From Sipunculus nudus (taxonomy: Eukaryota; Annelida; Sipuncula; Golfingiida; Sipunculidae): a stretch of DNA of 64,000 nucleotides. Position numbers and translations under genes: made by a program. Shown here piece after piece: positions 47,408-59,365 of the stretch. A model generated the notes under the pieces. It was not told the origin of the DNA. It saw only the letters and a program-made list of their open reading frames with translations, and did no database searches. The stretch's first letter is position 1; each line of letters starts with the position of its first letter. The stretch is from positions 59,405,676 through 59,469,675 of the forward strand of contig CM049316.1 in assembly GCA_026874595.1 (NCBI GenBank). Reading direction: 5' to 3'.

Positions 47408-50400
47408 CATCGTAGCAGACAAATTTTGAGGGCTGAAACCCCAAACACCACTCCACCCCACCACACCCCACGCCTGTTCCTGAAATTGGGACCTTGAATT
47501 AGGTTTTGTCATTAATCCTCCTGGGTTGAACTCTTCATTTCATAAAGCGAATAACATGTGTTTTTCTCTTTTACTGACCACGCACGTGGGTCAAATCCCT
47601 CATTGAAAGCAAGCGTTATTCATATGAACAATAGTCCTTAGTGTTAGAGGTTAGGTGACCACGATGCACGCATTCCGGTGATTGCCGAAGGCAGTTCGGC
47701 TGTGCTCGGAAAAAAAACGGAAAAATCACTCAAAATTATATGTATATTAAAAATTATTTATTTTCATATCGCCTATGTCACTGCGGGGATAATAACCTTT
47801 AAAATGATATATGGCACATTATTGTACACAGCGCGGTTTTAGAGAACTTTGCGAACAAACGTGAACTGAATTCCTTTATAAGTATTAGATATGGCCAAGT
47901 CAAAATCTGTGTGACAATAGAACTCCATTAGTTAATAAAATAAATGAAATCAATCCTCTTCCTTGTCTCTAGATACTATCAAAATCATACATAAGCTAAA
48001 CACCAACAACTCATAACAAAGCTTATATTTATTACCACACATTACCAGCATGTGCCTCATTCCGAAATCTTATTTTTTATCATATATAACAGCTGAGCGC
48101 CGTGACCCCTGGGTCCCTTGTTTGTAATGCTGACAGGCTCCACAAACAGTCGTTGTACGTCTGTGACAAAAAATATACCTCCAGCTGCTCTGTGAGAATC
48201 CAGTTTCCAAGGTAGGAGCATGAAGTAGATCCTTTATTCAAGCTCCTACAGAGTTTGTAGAGTTCGTGAAGCGTCAGCTATCGCTGACGCGTGACGCGCG
48301 CTTGCCACGTGGGGACTGCTTATAATGACATAATTAAAGAGAGGGTTTCCCTCCCTAGGTCTCACATTCTAAATTAACCTGTAGGTGATGTTTGTTATAA
48401 TTCATTGAACTATAATTATTGATTTAAAACTGGATAGAAAACATGCAACAAAGCAACACAAATATATATAAAAATAGTGACCGAGTTCTGTCATATTTAG
48501 AACGTTTGGTCACAAACAGATATATATATATTTTATTCAAGTAATCCAATCCTGATTATCTTTTTTTACAAAGATAAAAAATACAATAGGTGCTTGATTA
48601 ATTCCATCCAATCTGACGCGTGTTGTGCGCGTCGTAGCCGCGTGAGTGTGTTTTGAATTTGTCTCGAGCTGCGCGCGTTAGTTTGTTTTTGGTCTTATGC
48701 TTAAAGATGTGGAGCACAGTTCTGTTGAATCATGTGAATCATATATCGGTCAGCAATGTTGGCAAATATCATGCGTATTTGTTAAATTCAGTCACCGATA
48801 TATATTTTCAAATAAATACAATTAGAAACAAGCAGTCATATACTTTTCTACCAAACATAATGTCTCCATATTTAACCCACAATGAATTTCAGTTTTACTA
48901 TTACTTTTTGAATTTGCTGGAAGTTTTTACATAAGGGCTATCTTATTATACTCGAGTATCCTTTTCCCAAAATTAATCTCATTCTCACGAATTTTTGTTA
49001 GACCAGGGCGACCGGACAACAGTTAAAAGCGAGCCCTTTGCAACCCTCTTATTTATGTAGATGGGTTTGACGTTCTTCCTTAATCCAGCTGATAGCCTGA
49101 CGGGTTTTTGTAGCTTCTCCAAATAAAAACCTGCACCAGGCGCTCACACGTTAACTATGCCGACCATGCACGTTTTGTCCTGAAGGACGCCCAAACCTTT
49201 GCCACAGACTCACAGTCGGTTGACCAGGAGCCCTGGTTATCGCTGGTAACTAATGCAACCTGCAGTCCAGGTGTCAATGCTTTACGTTCTGGAGTCCTTC
49301 ACTTTATATAAAATTTAAAACAAAAATGTTGACATCATTTTACAACTACCTTAAAGATGAATAACATCCAAAACATGATTTTGGGAGAGTCCCATTGAAT
49401 TATTTGCATAAAAGGCAACTCGAGATCTATGGAACTAAAAGGATTTCTTCCAAATAACACTCCTAATAGGTCAAAATAATTAGTGAAACCTAATTTAGCA
49501 TGCTGATAAAGTTAGCACGTTCATGTATTTTACTCGTGACAATGTAATTGAACATGTAAATTATATCGGACGGAAGATCTGGTTTTAAGGCGTGCGTGGC
49601 GCCACCTCTCCTGAAGGTAAAAAAATATATCTCGACATAATAACTCGAAATGAAATACCAAGATCTATAGAAAAGAAATAGATCTAATTTATAGAGATGT
49701 TTGCATAATTTCTCGAGATAAAATTTAATTAAAAAATATCTTTTAAGCATCTTATTAGATGCTTAGTCGGGTAGAGCTTAACACAGTTAAATTGGCGCGT
49801 TAAATAAACGTAAATAAATGTAATCCCTTGGACCAATTAAAAATAAACAAAGCCAAATTAGCCGATACCACGGTACGGTGTACAGGCTGTCCATTTTGTT
49901 TATATCTACGTATTTATAACTTCGGGGGGTTAAATGGCCGTCAGTCATAATCGAAAGACTTCCAATAAGGACATCTGGCTTCAATTCAGACGAACCAGAG
50001 TTTTGTAAAGGACCAAAGATTGAATTGTTTCATATGCCCTTACTAACAACAACTAAGGATCCTTCAATGTGCAATCAAACACCTTCGGATACATGGTTTT
50101 TCTGAATATCAACATCGGCTTATGAACCTTGTGCACTAATTGCCTCTATATAAAAAAGCTTGTTCATTAGTCCAAGGGGCGTTATTAGAACATATACTTC
50201 TTAGCAGGGATTACCTTCATATTTTTTCTTATTTGTATGTAGAGTAAGCAGGAAATCACATAATTACTATAAATAAGGCATGTGAGTAAATAGTAGCTTT
50301 AAGAGCAAAACTGAGCGGTGAACCATATTCGAGATAATTTAAACTATTTATTCATTGCTTTAAATTATTTATGATTCAGATAGGCGAATTATCGAGCGAT

Positions 50401-50573
50401 TTGAAGAGAAATCCTGTGATGGTTAATGAAAAACAATAAATGGTTTTCATTGAATGCCCAAAAAGAAACAATGTGCTTCGTGCGAAAAAATATTTTTTCA
50501 TTAGATAATTCTGGCTGAAATCTTTAGGAAAACTCACAAACACTAGGTTTCACTATGTTGGAATACTTTTAAG
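47408..50573. other. Duplicated intergenic DNA (copy 2), no gene recognised
   Basis: Counterpart of 8396-11590. A frame at 48653-48934 is longer than its copy-1 counterpart only because of a single added A near 48810, which argues against coding function. Confidence 0.45.
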
Positions 50574-50607
50574 AATATATGTATATATATATGTATATAT
50601 GAATATA

Positions 50608-50650
<43 letters not shown>
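50574..50650. repeat. (TA)n microsatellite, interrupted
   Basis: TA array with embedded GTATAT and GAATATATGC variants. It corresponds to the pure TA array at 11592-11654. Confidence 0.9.
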
Positions 50651-50652
<2 letters not shown>

Positions 50653-51004
50653 AAGATCCAATTTCCAATAATGGATTGTCCTGAATGTTTGTGCTAATGA
50701 CATTGGTATAAGAAAAATAAGGTTAAGGCAGTTGGTTCTTACTCTAGCTCATTTTACATAATTCTAGTTGTACTTAACAGACTTTAGAGACACTATTATT
50801 TCAGTTTAATCAAGCCTTCAAATATAAGCATGAATTAGTATTGGTTATAGCCCAATAAAATGTAATGCCAATCGTGAGGTTTGCGAGGCTTGAGGTTAAT
50901 TCGTGTACAAGTGACTCTACAATCGTGAATATTCCGTAATGACGTTTCTGATCATGTTCTCGATCTATACACCAAAATCTACTGGACTCTTCATTGGTCT
51001 ATCT

Positions 51005-51194
51005 GAAGCGGATCCAGGGGAGGTGTCCAGGGGGTCCGCCCCCCCCCCCTTTTTAGCCAATGCAACCTTTATTCAAGAGTTGCTTTTTGCAGCTTGGACC
51101 CCCACTTTCCGCACCTGTGGACTTTTTTTTAAGGTCTTCTTATAACTCTTGCTAGGTCGGACCCCTTTTTTTCCTAAATCCTGGATTCGCCCCT
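51005..51194. mobile_element. hAT-like MITE (copy 2)
   Basis: Counterpart of 12006-12192, with flanks GTCTATCT (50997-51004) and GTCTATTC (51195-51202). These match better here than in copy 1, supporting an 8-bp target duplication. Its ends are GAAGCGGATCCAGG and GGATTCGCCCCT. Confidence 0.65.
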
Positions 51195-53080
51195 GTCTAT
51201 TCCCTGAAGATTTCATGAGATTCCGTTCGTGATTTAGTGAATCATGTTGGGAATTAAGACACACACAGGCACAAACACATAGACACGCATACTCTCCCTT
51301 TCAGTTTAGTCATTAAGCTAAATGCTACCAGGTCGACTCTGATAATATTTCACCTGAGGGTTGGGTTCCATCACATGAAAATCTATGATTTTATTTGTCA
51401 GTATTCCTAGTGCCGCTGTTAAGATAGGTATAGTGGGAAAATGTGGGTTAAGACGGTTGCTAGGGAGGTACATGTAACCAGCGTAAATGATCAGTAGCAA
51501 ACAAAAAGTATACCACAAAAAGATATATTTATTAATTACAAAAGAAATTCTATTTATTAATTTAGGAAATCTGCAGATTCGGAGAATAGTATTAGGACAT
51601 GCCTGTTCAACACTCTTATCACAGATCGGGTTCGTAAGCATCACAGAAAGGTTTACTTATCAATCATTTATTTGATCAGCGTACAGCACAATGAATGTAA
51701 ACCTGAGCTCATGCACTAGAGTGTTAATACACCAACACGGATTTAAACACCAAATACTGTAAGAAAACGTCACTAGGGCTTCAAAGGGCCACGATAATTC
51801 GCAGGTGTTTACGTGAGTGTAGTGCTTTGAAAATTACACAAAGTAAACTGACAAAAGCTAAATCTGTATCAAAATGCTTAAACTAATTAGTATCCTTTAC
51901 AAGTATGAAGAGTTTTCACAAAGTCCAAGATACTTCAATATTGGCATATCATTCGACCATTGATAGTTGCGATGCCCTCTCAAGATTATGCGATCACCCA
52001 GCAAGAAACTAAACTGGTTGAATATTCTAGCCCTGTTCTTGTAAACCACTTACTTCCCAGTGGCCTCCCATGACCATTTTCGTGATAAAGGATCGTATCT
52101 TCCGCTGGTCCAGTATTGTCGTCTTATTGCTCCTGGAATGAGGGTGAATCTTGATATCTTTTACATTGGTAATTGGGGTTATTCATTTGAAACTTTCTTA
52201 TTTTCTACCTGCCAAATGTGAATTTGTGGCAAACATATAACAAAAGTATTCTAACTTTAAACAGATGAGTAGAAAAAAATCATTATGTATATACTATATC
52301 AATATACATTTAAATACTTAACCTTTATATATTTCACATTACCAGTACCAACTGATTTTTAGCTCTCTATTGTTATTGATGTATTAGTAAATATGTGATG
52401 TTTTATTTATAAGATAGTGTTTAAGATGTAAAGCGCATTTGAAACATGCGTATAAATTGCGCTACAGAATAATGTTATAAGTGCACTATATCAATAAAGT
52501 TATAGTTCTTATCATTTTATATATCTCACATAATTGCAATACCATATTTAATTTTGCAAATGTGACATCTCATTTATTACTGTTCTTTTTAGCTCATTTG
52601 ACAAAGTACAGTAATGGCGCCGTCCAGCCAGCCGTTAGCAAGGCACACATCGTAACCGCTGGATCTAGAAACTTCTGACTGACTATTTAGGGAGGTCAGT
52701 AAAAAATCTTCAGGTAGGAAACCTGAAATTAACTTACTGCAACCCATATTCTCAGAGCTATGAGGCTCGTTTGTGCACCTCAGAACAATGAAAAAATTGA
52801 TACAAAAGTATTTGGATCAATAATGCATGTAATGGCATGATTTTTGCTCATGTTATTGATCATGGACAGTATCTATCTATTTGTTACGATTTTTTATCTA
52901 TTTTAACGAGCGTCAAATGACAGTAAATGTGTCAGTTTCTCATCTTTGGTTTAATCAAGTGTCCTAAAACCTTGTATATTTATTGAACATGACTAGTTTT
53001 ACTAGTTCCTGAAGCTTGGTGGTCTCATTAAACAGGTTCTGAAAATTTAGGAACTGCACAAACCTAAATATATATGACAT

Positions 53081-53616
53081 ATATATGACGGAAGTGATTA
53101 GACCACTTCTATGACTATCAGTTAAATACATATTTTGTAACAGGAAAAAATCTTTGATCTCCAATATATTTTGGTAATTATGTACTTAGATGCGTAATTT
53201 TATGTGTTAATATGTGAATGAAATGAAACTGCTTACAGTTGGTAAAAATGCTATTTTAAGCTTGCGCCGACTCGTCCCTTGACCCAACCATCTAAATGAG
53301 TTTTTCTTTAAGTTTTTATTCACGTCGAGTCGGCATGGTCTTGCGAGACATTGTACCTATAAAATCAACACGACAGCAATTTACGGCAATACAGTAAAAT
53401 TTACAAAATACAAAATGAATATACTAGAGGGTTATAATTTAATAAACACATTCTAAGAAGGTACAGTACGAACTCATATTTATAAAGGTTCGTCTGACAC
53501 GACCAATATTCTCGTTTAAACGACTCAAAATTGTTTGGTCACGCCACTGGTTACTGACATCACTTGCTTCCTAGGAACATCAAAGGTTATTCCCTCTTTG
53601 TAATAAAGTCTTTTAT
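53081..53616. repeat. 536-bp direct repeat flanking an insertion (left)
   Basis: Starts ATATATGACGGAAGTGATTA and ends GTCTTTTAT. It corresponds to about 14081-14617 of block copy 1, where it occurs once and continues without interruption into CTGCAGAAATCC. A second copy is at 57404-57939. Confidence 0.9.
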
Positions 53617-54134
53617 GGGACAATGGCAATGGGACAACTCTGTCTAATGTCAACCACCTTATCGCCAGTAGACAGAGTTGTCCCATTGCCACTGATAGCA
53701 TTAACCTCTAAATCCTCATATTGACCCTTATCTTGAGAGGCTATAGAAGACTTACCTTTTACCAGTAGACCTGCAGGGACTATATTGCTGATAACTGACA
53801 TGGAAGTTGTAACATCTACACCTTTGTCCGGTGTAAAGAAAACGCGATTTTCCTGTTGGCCTACCCGTGTAGTCGAGCGACGGCCACCTGTCTCGACCGT
53901 TACGAGTTTAAAGGGGACGATGCACCCCCTGGCGCGTGCCTCGTACCGCTAACGGTTCCCGAAGCTGTTGAATTGGCACTTCCAGTCTTTGGTGACCTTA
54001 TCGGACATTCTCGCTAAAAGAAACATGTGCAGCACACCAACTGGAGCATGAATAACTAAATATGCACTACAACAGTACCATATATGTACATATATAACAT
54101 ATGCTAAGGGAGTCCTAGTCCTTAACACCAACAT
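53613..54134 (-). pseudogene. Gag-like or unknown frame in the insertion
   Basis: One minus-strand frame runs from MSDKVTKDWKCQFNSFGNR through an in-frame TAG (near 53948), then RYEARARGCIVPFK, GQQENRVFFTPDKGVDVTTS and VNAISGNGTTLSTGDKVVDI, running off into the hairpin at the insertion edge. Composition and context (downstream of a retroelement primer-binding site on the same strand) suggest a structural protein of the element. I recognise no domain. Confidence 0.35.
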
Positions 54135-54501
54135 ACATCCTACAAATTCCGTTGACGAACAACCCTACCTATGTGAGGCACTACAATCGCTATGTTAAAG
54201 CACGGAATGCCCCTATGGCTGTCCAAGACCTATCGATATTAGTGCCAATACACGTCGATGCCGGCGACCAGCTACACTAGCCGCGTGCGATTACAAGCCT
54301 ACTGACTAACAGGTAGGATCTGCATACAAGGGTTGCGCCAATACCTGCTGCCCCAACAATTAGTTAGACAGTTAGTACATATTATATACGGTTCGAGCAC
54401 CGATCACGGTGACTCAAACCCCTGTTCCAATACACATTAACAGTGAGGTCGAGCACCGATCCCGGAGCCTCTAAACCTCACAAACACATATAGCTAATAG
54501 C

Positions 54502-54840
54502 CTACATAGAATACTGTGTCACATAATGTCTTAACAGCCCGGCGTCCATCAGTATCCAAACAGTATCGGCATCCATCCTATCGTCACCAACTGGCTGTAC
54601 TAATACATCCATCTCGGATGTCGCGCCGAAGACCTGGTCTTCCTTTAGTACCACTGTCCGCTCCTGACTATTGCCCACACTCACAAATCTATCTGCCGAT
54701 GTCGCCGATGTTGCGGCGGCCAATTCCTTTAAATCCGAAGTCGGTTCACCCACAAAACCAGGATTTATCCCCTGCAATATTAGTGGTGATGGCGTGCATG
54801 GTTGCCCGGCATTAATTCTATAGTGCAGTAGATTTAACAT
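54502..54840 (-). pseudogene. 112-codon frame in the insertion (unrecognised)
   Basis: The frame begins MLNLLHYRINAGQP and contains SDLKELAAATSATSADRFVS and VVLKEDQVFGATSEMDVLVQ, ending LLRHYVTQYSM. It lies about 900 bp downstream of the primer-binding-site-like sequence, where a gag start would be expected. Its first ~60 nt fall in the 107-bp segment repeated at 56389-56495. No conserved domain is recognised. Confidence 0.35.
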
Positions 54841-55714
54841 TACGCTCGTACCTTCTGGCTGCTGGTGATAGATTTGTGGACATCATATATATATACTTAT
54901 ACATACATATAGATATACATCCACATGGACAAATGATTCACTTTCTGTGCAAGCTTTGCTTCAATTCAAACCAGCACCCTTATAAAATACTACAGTCAGT
55001 AAGAGATGCCCGACAAGTCCAGGTGCAAGATTAGTTATATACACCTTACTTTAACAATACGTGTTACCGGTAACGGTATTGTTAAGTTATTTTCATTGAT
55101 TGACAGTTCTGTTCAAAGTCAGTAACAGAGACTGTTAGTATCACCTCAAAGATTATGGTACTGTATACATAATAGACATACACACCCGGTTCAGCAAGCT
55201 CAGGGTTACACAAGACAATGATTATTGGCCTAATCAGTCAAAAACCCTCCGATTCAAGGCAGATGCACCGAGCCGGTGACCGCTGACCTCGGTACGTTAC
55301 CAGACACAATTAACCACAACTTGGGCAATCCCCGCACCTCCAATGATTAATTAGTCAACCGAGTCAAAGCTACCAGAAAATTCTAACAATTGACTTTGGT
55401 ATCCGATTGCAAATCCACTCCGAATCGCTCTATTATACGCAGTCAGGTGCACCGCGCCGGTGACCCCTGACGTTTAATCAAACGCACTGTCGGTCCCACT
55501 CGCCTTATAAGATTGAGGATTCGACACAATATTTCTCTCATAATCTCTATAACCTCTTAAAGTTTTGTATTTTATACCCTCACTCACCAAATAAACCATG
55601 AGAAGCGGACAAATTTCGCTAGCTCAAAATTCCTAAATCACCAATCAATTAAATGTCAATAGAATGTGCACCGAATCCCTCGGTCGACCATTTTTATTCT
55701 TAAAAATTATATTT

Positions 55715-55731
55715 ACGCTGGGCGCCAGATG
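55715..55731 (-). other. Retroelement primer-binding site at an LTR end
   Basis: On the minus strand, CTTCAACA is followed by TC and TGGCGCCCAGCGT. An LTR ending in CA, then a primer-binding site starting TGGCGCC two bases later, is the standard arrangement in Ty3/Gypsy-type retroelements. The LTR would extend to higher coordinates and contains a minus-strand TATATATATAAGG promoter near 55945-55960. Its outer boundary could not be fixed. Confidence 0.55.
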
Positions 55732-56426
55732 TTGAAGATGCTAATACAGGCTGAACACTGGTGGTAAATGAGTGTCACTTACTACGATTACGTCACGTTG
55801 TTGCTGCCACGGCACAGGTAGTTCGATCGTTCCCCATGGACCTCGATCATAGTTCTGCTATCCTAGTCAATCTTGCCGCTCCTACACGATTCCGGCCTAC
55901 TGCGCCTGCGTGCACATTCATCGACCTCTGAATATATCGACCTCCCTTATATATATATGTATGTATATGTTCACATATATATGTACCTGGAGAGTTAGAT
56001 ATATTTGAAAAATATTGCGTCACGGTGTGATTATTAATGCTAAAAACACAGACTACGGTGCGGCTCAGTTCAAGGCTTGTCACATTTACTTGATGGCCTT
56101 GCATTCTCTTTAACGGGGTCAATTAAAATTAATTTTATATTTTTGTTTTCATGGTATTTTGAAGTTGCTGTGTAATCAAGGTAACATAGTGAATTTATTT
56201 ATTTATTAATTTTCAGTACATTTTTCAATCAAATTACATCGTGACCTTTTTTTTCGGTTAAGGCAACGCCACTGTAATTTAGGTATCATAATGCTATTAT
56301 TTTTTTAAAATTTCTATCCGACTTTTCAAATCAAGGATACATGGGAATTTATTCTATATACCTACAAGGCGCCAACTGCTCATGTGTTTATTAGTGATGA
56401 TGACGTGCATGCTTGCCCGGCATTAA

Positions 56427-57437
56427 TGCTATAGTGCAGTAGATTTAACATTACGCTCGTACCTTCTGCCTGCTGGTGATAGATTTGTGGACATCACAGC
56501 AGGTATGTCGCATGTGATAGACTTAAGCACTGCTTCGGCAGTGGAGATGACCGAGGCTAACCCTACACTTTTCCCCGATATTACCGCACAAGCTATAGTT
56601 CGCCTGCGCCATGAACAGCCGTGTTTTGGTTGTACAGAATTAGCTCAGGTCTCGAGAAGGTCGGCCACGTCCTGGAACGAATTATTCACGGCTGGGGTTT
56701 TTATTATTTCGGGGACAAAAGTTGAAGGTCAGTTGCATCATGCAGCATGCATCCACCCCAAGAGTCCCGGGTCTGGCAGGGCAATCAAAAGCAAATGCAA
56801 CTTTCCCTTTTGCCATGTTTCTGAACAATCGGTTGGAGACAGTGGGTCCTTGGGGTCCCCACGAGGAAGTGTGCAGGTTGGCTCCTTAACCATGACCCCA
56901 CAAGCTACAGGCGGGAATATGGGTCCTGTAACACATAATGTGTCATATGCCGGTTCGGATGTGGACCAGCCATTACCGTATAGCCATGGTGTCCCAGGGC
57001 AGTATCGTGACTACCCCTCCTGGGAACTTAGAGATGACCTTGAACTTAGCCCAGGAGGTCAGGGTGCAGGTGTACTTTATACCCATACAGCTGACATGAT
57101 GCCTCATTCTGGGGTTGGTCATGTAGATAGCCTAAGATGTGGTCAGTCTAACGTCAGGGGTGGAGGTCCGACATTGGGATATACATTAGCAGAGGGGTTA
57201 GAGAGGAAGGACCATGGATCTCAAGGGAAGGGTCGACCGAGTCGACCAATACCCACATTTACCGACCAAGGCAGGCAAGGCATGCAACCTGCCAGTGCCC
57301 GGACATATGACTCGTATCACTATTATGGCCCCAGGCAGAGTTACCTCGACTGTCAACAGGGGCTCGATGCTCCTGTACAGCACCAGGCCCATAATGTGTG
57401 GCAATATATGACGGAAGTGATTAGACCACCTCTATGA
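56427..57437 (+). CDS. Long open frame in the insertion (unknown protein)
   Basis: The frame is open after the TAA at 56424-56426. It includes VDLTLRSYLLPAGDRFVDI; the first in-frame ATG gives MSHVIDLSTASAVEMTEANP, then QPCFGCTELAQVSRRSATSW, HHAACIHP and SKCNFPFCHVSEQ. The C-terminal half is rich in Gly, Pro, Gln and Tyr and looks disordered. Cys/His spacing (CFGC; HHAACIH with CNFPFCH) could form a zinc-binding fold, but I know no matching family. The last residues (MTEVIRPPL) are encoded by the duplicated 536-bp host flank, so the natural C-terminus has been lost. It may be a retroelement structural protein or part of a host exon carried with the insertion. Confidence 0.5.
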   Translation, partial: CYSAVDLTLRSYLLPAGDRFVDITAGMSHVIDLSTASAVEMTEANPTLFPDITAQAIVRLRHEQPCFGCTELAQVSRRSATSWNELFTAGVFIISGTKVEGQLHHAACIHPKSPGSGRAIKSKCNFPFCHVSEQSVGDSGSLGSPRGSVQVGSLTMTPQATGGNMGPVTHNVSYAGSDVDQPLPYSHGVPGQYRDYPSWELRDDLELSPGGQGAGVLYTHTADMMPHSGVGHVDSLRCGQSNVRGGGPTLGYTLAEGLERKDHGSQGKGRPSRPIPTFTDQGRQGMQPASARTYDSYHYYGPRQSYLDCQQGLDAPVQHQAHNVWQYMTEVIRPPL

Positions 57438-57939
57438 CTATCAGTTAAATACATATTTTGTAACAGGAAAAAATCTTTAATCTTCAATATATTTTGGTAA
57501 TTATGTACTTAGATGCGTAATTTTATGTGTTAATATGTGAATGAAATTGAACTGCTTACAGTTGGTAAAAATGCTAATTTTAGCTTGCGCCGACTCGTCC
57601 CTTGACCAAACCATCTAAATGAGTTTTTCTTTAAGTTTTTATTCACGTCGAGTCGGCATGGTCTTGCAAGACATTGTACCTATAAAATCAACACGACAGC
57701 AATTTACGGCAATACAGTAAAATTTACAAAATACAAAATGAATATACTAGAGGGTTATAATTTAATAAACACATTCTAAGAAGGTACAGTACGAACAAAT
57801 ATTTATAAAGGTTCGTCTGACACGACCAATATTCTCGTTTAAACGACTCAAAATTGTTTGGTCACGCCACTGGTTACTGACATCACTTGCTTCCTAGGAA
57901 CACCAAAGGTTATTCCCTCTTTGTAATAAAGTCTTTTAT
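57404..57939. repeat. 536-bp direct repeat flanking an insertion (right)
   Basis: Near-identical to 53081-53616. It is followed by 66 extra bases (57940-58005, AT-rich at first, then CGTGGAGATACCCGCCTCC) before the block sequence resumes at CTGCAGAAATCC. Confidence 0.9.
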
Positions 57940-58454
57940 TAAATATTTTTTCGTGGAGATACCCGCCTCCATTTTTAATGCTAACTTAGCTATGTGTATG
58001 TACATCTGCAGAAATCCATTCCGGTTTCGGACTGAGTGACAGGGTAGTATCACACGCTTCCTCTCATTTTATATTCTTGCGTCAACCAGGCCTGGTGACT
58101 CCTGCACCGGCGGGCCCTGGGTGCGTAATCGTCCCAATTGCTATGTCATACCACCGAGGAACCCCCGAAAGGCGCAATCTTTCGTGAGAGAATTATTATC
58201 TTTGTTATAAAGCTTTTCATGTAATGCACTGAATAGATTATAGAAAAATCACGGGGCAAAGATCAAAGATTGTCTTTTGGGGACCTCAATATATATGGAT
58301 AACCAGGACTTGGGCTAGTAGCATGCTGGCCTAGCTACCTCCAGCCTCTACCCAGGAAGTTATTGTGGCAATATCACATATAAAGGGGTACAGAGCAAAG
58401 GATATGGACAGTGTTGCTTTTATGCCCCGTGTCGATATATGGATGCACTAATAC

Positions 58455-58607
58455 ATTCACAATAATATTTTAAAAGGTAATTTTATGGCATTAGTATCAT
58501 TAGTATCAGTAACCATAAACAATTAATGTATATGGTTACTGATACAATTTTTTCCTCCTGGTCAATACTAATGCCATAAAATTACCTTATAAAATATTAG
58601 TGTGAAT
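58455..58607. mobile_element. Foldback MITE (copy 2)
   Basis: Counterpart of 15066-15223 with a few bases lost in the loop. The stem GGTAATTTTATGGCATTAGT pairs with its complement near 58566-58590. Confidence 0.7.
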
Positions 58608-59270
58608 GTATCAGTCCATTCGTATATCTATTTATTGATATAATTTTCATTTGCCTGAAAAAATGTGGTTTGAATATACGATTATTTTATAACATTTAAA
58701 AAATCATTTTTGAATGTATCAATGAATATACTTACTGATACATTTTTGAATCGAAAGGCATGTATCCTTTTAAGCTATTGATCCATTAGGAAAGGAAATA
58801 CTATAAGTTGCTTGACTTGAGTAAATTACAGCTTGCACTAATAACAACTTACTGAGTGGTTTTTCTCACTGCACTTGCACAGGCCTTGTCACTGAGCAGT
58901 TTACCCTTAGGACAGTTAGAATGAGAGAATCACCAAAGCACAACCTGCTTGGATGATTCATGCTTAATTTAGCTACTTACTGCTCACTTAATATTAGTGC
59001 ATGTTTATAATATTTTTGTAGTTTGCATAGTTTTATTAAACAAACTGTTCTATTAACACAGGTTCACTCTATTCTGTTTTTATAGTCCGCTTCCTGACAA
59101 AAAAATGCCTGAAAAATACTGTATCTTTTTGCTTACAAATACCACAAAATGAACCCCCAGTTAATCCCCATAATTTGGAGGCAAATTAATATTATATCAT
59201 TAAAAATATGGGTACATTGATACGCTAAAAATGAATAACAAAAAGTCATTTTTTGATTATAATATTGATC

Positions 59271-59365
59271 TGTCCGAAACGTCCTCCCTTGCTAAAAGGC
59301 CTTTCCGAAACGTCCTTGTCCGAAATGTCCTAGTCCGGAACGTTCGTGTCCGAAACGTCTGTCCA
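59271..59365. repeat. GTCCGAAACGTCC minisatellite (copy 2)
   Basis: Counterpart of 15889-15983, with single-base differences among the repeats. Confidence 0.7.

Larger units (their letters stand above)
53617..57403. mobile_element. 3.8-kb LTR-retroelement-related insertion
   Basis: Absent from block copy 1. The DNA is GC-richer and less repetitive than its surroundings. It contains a minus-strand LTR/primer-binding-site junction (55715-55731), leader sequence and two minus-strand gag-like frames, then a 107-bp direct repeat (54779-54885 and 56389-56495) and a plus-strand 330-codon frame. A 22-bp-stem hairpin (GACAACTCTGTCTA and its complement) sits at 53625-53697. No reverse transcriptase, integrase or protease was seen, and there are no terminal inverted repeats. 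It appears to be a rearranged, incomplete retroelement segment. Confidence 0.55.

Noticed and set aside
53081-57939. 536-bp repeats considered as the LTRs of the inserted element
   Set aside because: They lack TG...CA ends, occur as ordinary continuous sequence in block copy 1, and the only primer-binding-site-like sequence lies elsewhere (55715-55727) in the opposite orientation.
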